A stretch of DNA of 20,988 nt from an uncultured Collinsella sp. Its GTDB lineage: Bacteria; Actinomycetota; Coriobacteriia; Coriobacteriales; Coriobacteriaceae. Under the pieces are notes generated by a model. That model ran no database searches and was not told the DNA's origin. It saw only the letters and a program-made list of their open reading frames with translations. The DNA lies in the NCBI GenBank assembly GCA_900759335.1, contig CAAEUX010000083.1, positions 1 through 20,988 on the forward strand, given 5' to 3'. Below are positions 1 through 5,481 of this stretch, in pieces. Each line of letters starts with the position of its first letter. The first letter of the stretch is position 1. The position numbers and the translations under genes are program-made.

Positions 1-4
1 CAAA

Positions 5-160
5 TGGTTCGATGTCTGCCCGGATGCGACACATCTGGTGTGTCCATCCTCGCAGTATCCGGTTCTCAAGGTGCACGCCTGCGCTGGTTCCCGGTCCGAC
101 CGGGCCGCGCGGCAAGGAGATATATTGCCAGACTGCGAAGCCCTGTGGGACGTCAATTCC
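5..160. ncRNA. Candidate structured RNA with a three-way junction (strand uncertain)
   Basis: Nested complementary segments fold into one compact structure. A closing stem pairs 11-16 with 149-154, and 5-9 pairs imperfectly with 155-160. Inside it lie an 11-bp hairpin (22-33 with 39-49, one bulged C at 27) and a stem pairing 50-55 with 133-138. That second stem encloses a hairpin at 81-110 (GCGC ends, CCCGGT/ACCGGG tip) and a hairpin pairing 111-115 with 125-129. A T-G pair in the closing stem (13 with 152) is a permitted G-U wobble only if the plus strand is transcribed. The layout of closing stem, large loop with a side hairpin and interrupted terminal arm recalls 6S RNA, but no diagnostic 6S sequence was recognised. 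There is no U-tract after the structure on the plus strand, and the minus-strand 3' side is cut by the window edge. Short open frames here look like noise. Confidence 0.35.
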
Positions 161-330
161 ACTCTTCACAAGTCCTACACAATACATCGCTTTCTATACA
201 TGATAGAAAAGCTAATGCGGATCTACCGCATTCATCAGATGATGACCCTTTGGTTTTGGAATATTTAGAGATCGGTCACCTGTATGGAAGTATCTACCCG
301 CGCATTTATATGGATAAACCCGCAAGTGAT
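161..330. other. AT-richer intergenic spacer, no gene seen
   Basis: No credible coding frame is seen between the structured segment and the rplT terminator. Two small hairpins are present: TTTCTAT/ATAGAAA at 191-209 and ATGCGG/CCGCAT at 215-231. A weak minus-strand -10-like TATTGT lies at 179-184. It would place a transcription start near 172, just before the structured segment, but no good -35 accompanies it. Confidence 0.4.
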
Positions 331-366
331 AAAAAAGGGGGCGCCGCGCACCGCGCGACACTCCCC
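331..366 (-). terminator. Rho-independent terminator of infC-rpmI-rplT
   Basis: On the minus strand, about 20 nt after the rplT stop, GGGG pairs with CCCC and an inner CGCGC pairs with GCGCG. A run of six T follows. It closes the ribosomal-protein operon. Confidence 0.85.
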
Positions 367-386
367 TCTTGATTCAAATGAATCGA

Positions 387-746
387 TTAGGCCTCGAGGG
401 CCTTCTTTGCGATGGCAGCCAGCTCGTTGAAGGACTCGATGTCCTCGTAAGCCATCTGAGCCAGGACCTTGCGGTCGAGCTCGATACCGGCAACCTTCAG
501 GCCGTGCATGAACTGAGAATAAGAGATGTCGTTCAGGCGAGCGGCGGCGTTGATACGGGTGATCCAGAGAGAACGGATCTCACGCTTCTTGTTGCGGCGA
601 TCACGATACTGGTACTGCAGGGAGTGCTGGACCTGCTCTTTAGCATGCTTGTAAGTACGCGAAGCGGCACCGTAGTAACCCTTCGCACGGTGCATAACGG
701 TACGGCGCTTCTTCTTGGCGGCAACAGCGCGCTTAATACGTGCCAT
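387..746 (-). CDS. rplT: 50S ribosomal protein L20
   Basis: Primary binder of 23S rRNA that is essential for early assembly of the large ribosomal subunit. The 119-residue length is standard. The protein shows the very basic N-terminal tail (MARIKRAVAAKKKRR, residues 1-15) and the conserved core with RGYYGAASR-like HRAKGYYGAASRTYKHAKEQ and the C-terminal SYSQFMHGLKVAGIELDRKVLA region that contacts RNA. An AGGAG Shine-Dalgarno precedes the ATG by about 9 nt. It is the last gene of the operon, 46 nt after rpmI, and is followed directly by a strong terminator. In Bacillus and E. coli L20 represses its own operon by binding leader or intercistronic RNA. The attenuator seen upstream of infC here suggests a similar loop, although the L20-binding site itself was not identified. 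Confidence 0.97.
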   Translation of the reverse strand: MARIKRAVAAKKKRRTVMHRAKGYYGAASRTYKHAKEQVQHSLQYQYRDRRNKKREIRSLWITRINAAARLNDISYSQFMHGLKVAGIELDRKVLAQMAYEDIESFNELAAIAKKALEA

Positions 747-792
747 GTTCTATCAACTCCTAGACGGTTAAACGAAAAACGGGAACGCGAAC

Positions 793-984
793 TTAGGCGA
801 GACGCGACTTGATGACCTTGCGGTCGGCAGCGGCGATCTCGGTCTCCTGACGGAAGCCACGCTTACGCTTGGTGGACTTCTTGCTCAGGATGTGGCTCTT
901 GAAAGCCTTGGCGCGCATAAGCTTGCCGGTACCAGTCTTGCGGAAACGCTTCTTGGTGCCGCTGTGGGACTTCATCTTAGGCAT
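793..984 (-). CDS. rpmI: 50S ribosomal protein L35
   Basis: Small basic protein of the large ribosomal subunit, 63 residues, which is the usual length. The family signature is plain: MPKMKSHSGTKKRFRKTGTGK at the N-terminus, then HILSKKSTKRKRGFR in the middle. The ATG has a good AAGGAG Shine-Dalgarno about 6 nt upstream. It sits between infC (32-nt gap) and rplT (46-nt gap), the universal bacterial order infC-rpmI-rplT, so it should be co-transcribed with both. Nothing unusual is seen in the coding sequence. Confidence 0.97.
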   Translation of the reverse strand: MPKMKSHSGTKKRFRKTGTGKLMRAKAFKSHILSKKSTKRKRGFRQETEIAAADRKVIKSRLA

Positions 985-1016
985 GAAATACTCCTTAATC
1001 GGTTACAGAACACTAG

Positions 1017-1571
1017 TTACTTGGTATCGCTTGCCGCTTTATCCTCATCAAAGGCGCCCTTAATCGGGGCGAGCAGCATAAGCATGTTACGGCCTTCCAT
1101 CTTAGGCTTGGACTCGACCGTAGCGTAAGGCTTGAGATCCTCGGCGAGACGCTCGAGAACGTTAAGACCCTGCTCCGGGTGAGCCATCTCACGGCCGCGG
1201 AACATGATGGTGATCTTAACGCGTGCGCCCTTCTTGAGGAAACGCAGAACGTGGCCCTTCTTGGTCTCGTAGTCGCCAACGTCGATCTTGGGTCGGAACT
1301 TCATTTCCTTGACCTCGACCTTGGACTGGTTCTTACGAGCGGCCTTGGCCTTCATGGCCTGCTGGTACTTGAACTTACCGTAGTCCATGACCTTGCAGAC
1401 CGGCGGCTCCGCGTTGGGAGCGATCTCGACCAGGTCGAGACCCTGATCGTCGGCGACGCGCTGGGCATCACGGATGGCGAACAGGCCGAGCTGAGAGCCA
1501 TCGACGCCAATCAAACGGCACGAAGATGCAGTGATCTCGTCGTTGATGCGGGTGTCATCAGACTTAGCTAT
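1017..1571 (-). CDS. infC: Translation initiation factor IF-3, probable AUA start
   Basis: IF3 binds the 30S subunit, keeps the subunits apart and checks start-codon pairing. The protein has the IF3 N-domain (DTRINDEI, then LGLFAIRDAQRVADDQGLDLVEIAP and PPVCKVMDYGKFKYQ), a basic linker, and the C-domain (KEMKFRPKIDVGDYETK, VKITIMFRGREM). Length is about 184 residues, normal for the family. The start is chosen at ATA (1569-1571). GGAGGT lies exactly 7 nt before it, while the only in-frame ATG, at 1584-1586, overlaps that Shine-Dalgarno and has no ribosome site of its own. From ATA the protein begins (M)AKSDDTRINDE. infC of other bacteria is known for rare AUU, AUC or AUA starts used in autoregulation. 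First gene of the operon with rpmI and rplT. Confidence 0.93.
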   Translation of the reverse strand: MAKSDDTRINDEITASSCRLIGVDGSQLGLFAIRDAQRVADDQGLDLVEIAPNAEPPVCKVMDYGKFKYQQAMKAKAARKNQSKVEVKEMKFRPKIDVGDYETKKGHVLRFLKKGARVKITIMFRGREMAHPEQGLNVLERLAEDLKPYATVESKPKMEGRNMLMLLAPIKGAFDEDKAASDTK

Positions 1572-1578
1572 TTTCCCT

Positions 1579-1584
1579 ACCTCC
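1579..1584 (-). promoter_or_regulatory. Shine-Dalgarno that decides the infC start
   Basis: GGAGGT on the minus strand is 7 nt from the ATA codon at 1571 and overlaps the first bases of the only upstream in-frame ATG. Its position makes ATA the only well-served start codon. Confidence 0.75.
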
Positions 1585-1590
1585 ATTCAT

Positions 1591-1623
1591 AAAAAAATAA
1601 CCCGGCGCTTCTTTGCAGCCAGG
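1591..1623 (-). promoter_or_regulatory. Attenuator-like hairpin plus U-tract in the infC leader
   Basis: On the minus strand CCTGGC (1618-1623) can pair with GCCGGG (1601-1606, one G-U), with a small inner GC/GC pair. TTATTTTTTT (1591-1600) follows at once, just before the infC ribosome site. This has the shape of a rho-independent terminator placed to control entry into infC-rpmI-rplT. A leader segment at 1692-1698 (TTGGCGC on the minus strand) can instead pair with 1602-1608 and would disrupt the hairpin, so an antiterminator state is possible. L20-dependent attenuation is known for Bacillus infC; its use here is inferred. Confidence 0.55.
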
Positions 1624-1792
1624 TCGTACACATAGACATCCTCGATTTGAGGAAGTGAATCTAAGTTGTATGACCAGTCAGCTGCTCATTGGCGCCAAAA
1701 GGTGGGAACCCTCGGGTTCCTCTTTAGGGCATTGCGGGAACAACGCCTTGTGGATAATAACACGCGCAGCGCGTTATCACATTACGTACACG
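1624..1792 (-). other. infC operon leader region with further hairpins
   Basis: Between the tRNA terminator and the attenuator lie two clear hairpins, at 1757-1777 (9 bp with one G-U) and 1705-1720 (GGAACC/GGTTCC with a CGAG loop), and a short one at 1640-1652. No gene is seen. A convincing -35/-10 pair for the operon was not found, although a TATTAT occurs near 1754-1759. Confidence 0.45.
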
Positions 1793-1816
1793 AAAAAGGG
1801 GGCCGCACCCCCCCCC
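1793..1816 (-). terminator. Terminator after tRNA-Leu
   Basis: On the minus strand a run of nine G, a short loop and CCCCC are followed by TTTTT. It lies about 20 nt after the CCA end of the tRNA and separates it from the infC operon. Confidence 0.85.
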
Positions 1817-1836
1817 TGAACGCTCACTTGCATGTA

Positions 1837-1923
1837 TGGTGCCCGAGGCGAGACTCGAACTCGCACGTTGTTGCCAACGGTGGATTTTGAGTCCACTGCG
1901 TCTGCCAATTCCGCCACTCGGGC
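1837..1923 (-). tRNA. tRNA-Leu (anticodon CAA)
   Basis: On the minus strand a complete class II tRNA of 87 nt with an encoded CCA end. The 7-bp acceptor stem is GCCCGAG/CTCGGGC with discriminator A. The anticodon stem GTGGA/TCCAC carries the loop CTCAAAA, giving anticodon CAA, which reads UUG. The long variable arm CGTTGGCAACAACG is typical of leucine, and the T-arm contains GTTCGAGTC. A -10-like TAAACT at 1940-1945 lies at a suitable distance for its own promoter, and a strong terminator follows. Confidence 0.97.
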
Positions 1924-1939
1924 ACGTAATGCGTGAGTT

Positions 1940-1945
1940 AGTTTA
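1940..1945 (-). promoter_or_regulatory. Possible -10 element of the tRNA-Leu promoter
   Basis: TAAACT on the minus strand would start transcription about 10 nt before the mature tRNA 5' end. The -35 position falls in the end of the transglutaminase-like gene and matches the consensus poorly. Co-transcription with that gene is the alternative. Confidence 0.35.
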
Positions 1946-1962
1946 TCACAGCTTTCTACCGA

Positions 1963-3396
1963 TTAGTCCGAAAATGGAACTTCGAACATTTCGATGAGTT
2001 CGACCGAACGGAGCATCTCGCGCTGGCGGCACCCGCGTCCGTTAACCAAGACTTCGCCCATCTGATTGTCATAGGGATCCTCACGCATGCCATCGAAAGC
2101 GGGCACAAACTCGGCCTGGAATCGATCGTTGGCCACCATACGCCACGGGTCGAGATTGCCAAAGTAGTGACGACGACGCCACTCCTCCCCCATCCTGCGC
2201 GCCGAGGAGCCAAACGATACGTCGGCGTTAAGCCAACCGGTCTGTGGCGTATAGAACTCAGCCCAATCGTGCGGCCCCACCGAATCGGGCGCAACATACA
2301 GGCCGCTCTGCCAACGGGCGGGCACACCCGCGATGCGGCACATGGTGATAAACGTAAGTGCCATAACGCCACAATCACCGCGGAGCAAGTGTGCACAGTC
2401 ATCGGCAATAGATCCCAAAAGCAGGTACGGTGGCTGATAGCGATAGTCGATATGCTGTGTCAGATAATCATAGATAGCACGAGCGCGATCGAGCGGATCC
2501 TCGAGCCCGTCAATAACACGCTCCGTCAGCTGTCGCAGGTACGGCGTAAACGCAATGTGCGGACGGTCCTCGGAAGTCTCCTCGGGCAGCGGCGCGTCCA
2601 TACAGGGATGCGATGGGAGCGCGCCACCATAGATATCGCAATAGGCGGCATCGATGTGATAGCGATAGGTCACCGAGAATGAGCGATCGGTCGAGGAGAC
2701 CCACGAGGCAGTGCGCGCCGAGGCGTTTGCGGGAGCAACGACCCCCTCCGGCGTCATATCAAGCATCTCGACCTGAGACTGCTGGCGGCAGGCGGCGGCA
2801 ATGGGAAGCCACGCGCGAACGGTCTCTCCCTCCAAAGCACCGGGGACAGACACGCATGCCTTAAGCGTAATGGTGCGAGACAGCCCGCCCTGCGACTCCA
2901 TCTCCTCGAGCATCTGGTTGCGCAGCGCAATTCCATCCGCAGAATCGGGACGCAGACCCGGAACCTCCTTGGGATACACGCGCAAAGAATCAAGGAAGTT
3001 ATCGAGAACGAACAGCTGACCATCGATAAAGCGCCAGTCAATACGTTTGCGATCGATCAGGTCGTCAAACTGCTCTTCGGTAAACTCAGGCCACTCCTCG
3101 CGGATCATCTCGATAGCCCGATCACGCGACACCGAAAAATAAAGCGGCGTCTCGATCATGCGATACCGCTCGGCGCGAACGCAGGCAGCCAGCGAAGGCT
3201 CAGGGTTCTGCTCCAAAAGGCGATCGCAGGCGGCAACAGCCTGCGTCAAATACCCGGCATCCTTGAGTCGAAGAATCTCGGGCGGCAGTCCAATATCGAG
3301 ATGACGAAAGTCATCACAGCAAACATCAACAGAGCAACCAACAGGACCCTCGTCAATAACCTTCCCATCCGAAGGCAGCACATTAATAACAGCCAT
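1963..3396 (-). CDS. Transglutaminase-like (papain-fold) domain protein
   Basis: 477 residues. The C-terminal half carries a transglutaminase-like core: Cys342 in RGDCGVMALTFITMCRIAGVPAR, His376 in GPHDWAEFY and Asp392 in GWLNADVSFG, the expected Cys-His-Asp triad and spacing. The preceding helix DPLDRARAIYDYLTQHIDYRY (about 301-320) is also typical. Such domains act as proteases, peptide N-glycanases or cross-linking enzymes; the substrate cannot be read here. Residues 1-290 match no family I recognise, apart from Cys-rich stretches and a segment around 180-250 that looks beta-rich. The start is at 3396 because GGAG lies 6 nt upstream and a TACAAT promoter lies just before it; a longer frame would run through that promoter. 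No signal peptide is seen with this start, so it is probably cytoplasmic. Monocistronic, or with the tRNA downstream. Confidence 0.8.
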   Translation of the reverse strand: MAVINVLPSDGKVIDEGPVGCSVDVCCDDFRHLDIGLPPEILRLKDAGYLTQAVAACDRLLEQNPEPSLAACVRAERYRMIETPLYFSVSRDRAIEMIREEWPEFTEEQFDDLIDRKRIDWRFIDGQLFVLDNFLDSLRVYPKEVPGLRPDSADGIALRNQMLEEMESQGGLSRTITLKACVSVPGALEGETVRAWLPIAAACRQQSQVEMLDMTPEGVVAPANASARTASWVSSTDRSFSVTYRYHIDAAYCDIYGGALPSHPCMDAPLPEETSEDRPHIAFTPYLRQLTERVIDGLEDPLDRARAIYDYLTQHIDYRYQPPYLLLGSIADDCAHLLRGDCGVMALTFITMCRIAGVPARWQSGLYVAPDSVGPHDWAEFYTPQTGWLNADVSFGSSARRMGEEWRRRHYFGNLDPWRMVANDRFQAEFVPAFDGMREDPYDNQMGEVLVNGRGCRQREMLRSVELIEMFEVPFSD

Positions 3397-3430
3397 ACCA
3401 AACTCCAAGTCACTAGAACGCTTGAAGCCC

Positions 3431-3459
3431 ATTGTAGCGAGATAAAAAGAAAGCCCCAA
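3431..3459 (-). promoter_or_regulatory. Promoter of the transglutaminase-like gene
   Basis: On the minus strand TACAAT (3431-3436) lies 17 nt from a weaker -35, TTGGGG (3454-3459). The predicted start is about 25-30 nt before the ATG at 3396, leaving room for the GGAG ribosome site. It also argues against a start further upstream. Confidence 0.55.
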
Positions 3460-3536
3460 CAAGGGCGCCATCAACACCGCCGAGCGGTAGTCAAAAAAAA
3501 TGAATTCAGCCCAGTAACCCTGCGGCGTTAAACGAA

Positions 3537-3628
3537 GGAAGCCCCGTCCCCCGGAACTGTTTCCTTGGCGCGACTTCTGGCGAAGCCAGGTGAGCGCAAA
3601 GGAAACAGTGTAGGGAGACGGGGCTTCC
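3537..3628. repeat. 92-nt rod-like inverted repeat
   Basis: Three nested perfect stems make almost the whole segment self-complementary: 12 bp (3537-3548 with 3617-3628), 10 bp (3557-3566 with 3599-3608) and an inner hairpin of GCGC/GCGC (3568-3571 with 3594-3597) plus CTGGC/GCCAG with a GAA loop (3577-3589). It lies 20 nt after the fba stop and upstream of the transglutaminase promoter. On the minus strand only TTCGTTTAA follows, so it is at best an atypical terminator for fba. Other readings are a mobile palindromic repeat or a small hairpin RNA. Confidence 0.75.
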
Positions 3629-3648
3629 GGCGGGAAGTTTAGCGACGC

Positions 3649-4515
3649 TTACGCCTTGTTGACGGAGCCAAACTCCTCCATGAGCTCCTTGGTGCGAGCA
3701 ACGATGTTGTCGCGACCAGGCTTGAGGAGCTTGCGGGGGTCAAAGCCCTTGCCCTGCTGATCCTTGCCAGCCTCGATGTACTCGCGGACGCCCTTGGCGA
3801 AGACGAGCTGCAGGTCGGTGTTGACGTTGATCTTGGAGATGCCCAGGGAGATGGCCTTCTTGATCTGATCCTCGGGGATGCCGGTGCCACCGTGCAGGAC
3901 GAGGGGCAGGTCGCCGGTCTGGGCCTTGATCTCGCCCAGACGCTCGAAGGAAAGGCCAGCCCAGTCGGCGGGATAGACGCCGTGGATGTTGCCGATGCCG
4001 CAGGCGAGGAAGTCAACGCCCAGGTCAGCAATCTGCTTGCACTCAGCAGGATCAGCGAGCTCGCCGCTGGAGGTCACGCCGTCCTCGGTGCCGCCGATGC
4101 CGCCGACCTCGGCCTCGATGGACATGCCCTTGGAGTGGGCAAGCTCAACGAGCTCCTTGGTACGGTCGAGGTTAAGCTGGAAGGTCTCCTCGTGAGAGCC
4201 GTCATACATGATGGACGTGAAGCCGGCCTCGATGCACTTGAAGCAGTCCTCGTAAGAACCGTGATCGAGGTGAAGGGCGACGGGGACGGTAACGCCCGTG
4301 GCCTCGACGGCAGCCTTGACCATGTCGGCGCAGACCTTGAAACCGCCCATCCACTTAGCGGCACCAGCGGTGCACTGAAGGATCAGCGGAGACTTGGCCT
4401 CCTCGGCGGCCTGGAGAATAGCCAGGGTCCACTCGAGGTTGTTGGTGTTGAAGGCACCGAGACCGTACTTGCCGGCCTCGGCCTTCTTGAGCATGTCTGC
4501 TGCGTTGACGAGCAT
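3649..4515 (-). CDS. fba: Class II fructose-1,6-bisphosphate aldolase
   Basis: Zn-dependent glycolytic enzyme that reversibly splits fructose-1,6-bisphosphate into glyceraldehyde-3-phosphate and dihydroxyacetone phosphate in the cytoplasm. The 288-residue length fits the short class II form. Visible motifs are GAFNTNNLEW (20-29), catalytic Asp84 and Zn ligand His85 in HLDHGS, His178 in GNIHGVYP, His208 in VLHGGTGI, and the phosphate-binding INVNTDL (229-235). The start at 4515 follows a strong AGGAGG Shine-Dalgarno; upstream in-frame sequence lacks one. Tagatose-bisphosphate aldolases (GatY, KbaY) share these motifs, but no galactitol or tagatose genes are nearby, so the glycolytic role is preferred. 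Probably its own transcription unit: 194 nt separate it from the hydrolase gene upstream, and a large hairpin follows it. Confidence 0.94.
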   Translation of the reverse strand: MLVNAADMLKKAEAGKYGLGAFNTNNLEWTLAILQAAEEAKSPLILQCTAGAAKWMGGFKVCADMVKAAVEATGVTVPVALHLDHGSYEDCFKCIEAGFTSIMYDGSHEETFQLNLDRTKELVELAHSKGMSIEAEVGGIGGTEDGVTSSGELADPAECKQIADLGVDFLACGIGNIHGVYPADWAGLSFERLGEIKAQTGDLPLVLHGGTGIPEDQIKKAISLGISKINVNTDLQLVFAKGVREYIEAGKDQQGKGFDPRKLLKPGRDNIVARTKELMEEFGSVNKA

Positions 4516-4555
4516 AAAAGAAACCTCCTGTAAGGTTGCTCCGATAACGCCTGTG

Positions 4556-4601
4556 ATTTTACCACGACATACCCGAGCATAAACGTTCGTTTGTTCACGA
4601 A
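4556..4601 (-). promoter_or_regulatory. Likely fba promoter with an upstream inverted repeat
   Basis: A minus-strand TAAAAT (4556-4561) is a good -10, with only a weak -35 (TTTATG or GTTTAT) at 16-17 nt. An inverted repeat TTCGT-6-ACGAA (4586-4601) lies about 40-50 nt before the predicted start and could be a regulator site. The regulator is unknown. Confidence 0.4.
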
Positions 4602-4709
4602 TACCATCCGATTGGACAAATTTTGACCGTTTGCCCCACAGAATCGACCCACTGGGGAAAATAGCTTGACGATTGAGCGGTCTTCGTGGTTCGGACGACG
4701 GCTTCGAGC

Positions 4710-5393
4710 CTACATCTGCATAAACGGGTTCTGCATAAGTTCGCGCGCCATCGTGGTCGAATCGCCATGGCCCGTCAAGCAAACGGTATCGGGCGGAAGC
4801 ATCTTGGCAAGTTTGGAGAGCGAGCGCATAATCGCCGCCTCGTCACCGCCGGAAAGATCGGTACGACCGTGGCTGCCCGGGAAAAGCGTGTCGCCCACAA
4901 AGGCGATGTTCCCCCGCTCGGTCGCGGCGAACAGGACGATGCCGCCCGGCGTATGCCCCGGCGTCTCGATCACCTGCAGGCAGACGTCGCCCACCTCAAT
5001 TGTATCGCCCTCGGCAAGCAAACGCGTCGGCTCACCCGGATCGGGTGTCTCGATACCCCACATGGCGCGCTGCTCCTCGATATTTGCGCGAGGTACCGTC
5101 ACGTCCTTAGCGCACAACTCATATAGCGCGCTGTCGCCAACGACAGCTCGAACCCCGGCAACCCCGCCAACATGGTCGGCATGACCGTGCGTGCAGACAG
5201 AGCCGAGTACGCGCACCTCAGGATGCGCGGTGCGGATATGCTCCACAAGACACTCGCCCTCCCACGCCGGATCGACGATTAAGCACTCGTCATTCGAAAT
5301 CACGGCGTAACTGTTGGTCTGAATGGGGCCGTTGACGAGCGCCTCAATCGAAGCCGCACCTCGGGGTGTCAGGTCCAAAGTCATATCGCCCAT
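4710..5393 (-). CDS. Metallo-beta-lactamase-fold hydrolase, glyoxalase II-like
   Basis: About 227 residues, the usual size of stand-alone glyoxalase II-like hydrolases. The two-metal site is complete: THGHADHVGG (HxHxDH), ETPGHTPGG, FVGDTLFPGSHGRTDLSGGD with the bridging Asp, and the late GHGDSTTMARELMQNPF. The protein should hydrolyse a thioester or similar substrate in the cytoplasm; motifs do not fix which. Two ATG codons are close together, at 5399 and 5393. The AAGGAG site is only about 3 nt from the first but 9 nt from the second, so 5393 is preferred. It lies 88 nt after rel, with a 12-bp hairpin directly before its ribosome site. A hydrolase of this type commonly follows rel in Gram-positive genomes, often after dtd, which is absent here. 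Confidence 0.88.
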   Translation of the reverse strand: MGDMTLDLTPRGAASIEALVNGPIQTNSYAVISNDECLIVDPAWEGECLVEHIRTAHPEVRVLGSVCTHGHADHVGGVAGVRAVVGDSALYELCAKDVTVPRANIEEQRAMWGIETPDPGEPTRLLAEGDTIEVGDVCLQVIETPGHTPGGIVLFAATERGNIAFVGDTLFPGSHGRTDLSGGDEAAIMRSLSKLAKMLPPDTVCLTGHGDSTTMARELMQNPFMQM

Positions 5394-5408
5394 GCGCATA
5401 CTCTCCTT

Positions 5409-5447
5409 CTAAAATACGTTCGAGGCACCAAACGATGCCTCGAACGT
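5409..5447 (-). terminator. Perfect 12-bp hairpin with short T-run between rel and the hydrolase gene
   Basis: ACGTTCGAGGCA (5416-5427) pairs perfectly with 5436-5447 around an 8-nt loop. On the minus strand ATTTTAG follows, then the AAGGAG of the next gene. It may terminate rel transcripts partly, or protect and separate the downstream message. Confidence 0.65.
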
Positions 5448-5481
5448 AACCAATATCTATGATGCTGAGAGGCTCTCGCAC

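Noticed and set aside
4..372. Plus-strand open frame of 122 codons at the left edge
   Set aside because: No ribosome site, no recognisable family, runs through the structured RNA segment and the rplT terminator.
1808..1816. Run of nine C (nine G on the transcribed strand) as a phase-variation tract
   Set aside because: It is the 5' arm of the tRNA terminator and lies in no reading frame or promoter spacer.
3397..3477. N-terminal extension of the transglutaminase-like protein that looks like a membrane segment
   Set aside because: It runs through the TACAAT promoter and has no ribosome site; the ATG at 3396 has GGAG at 6 nt.
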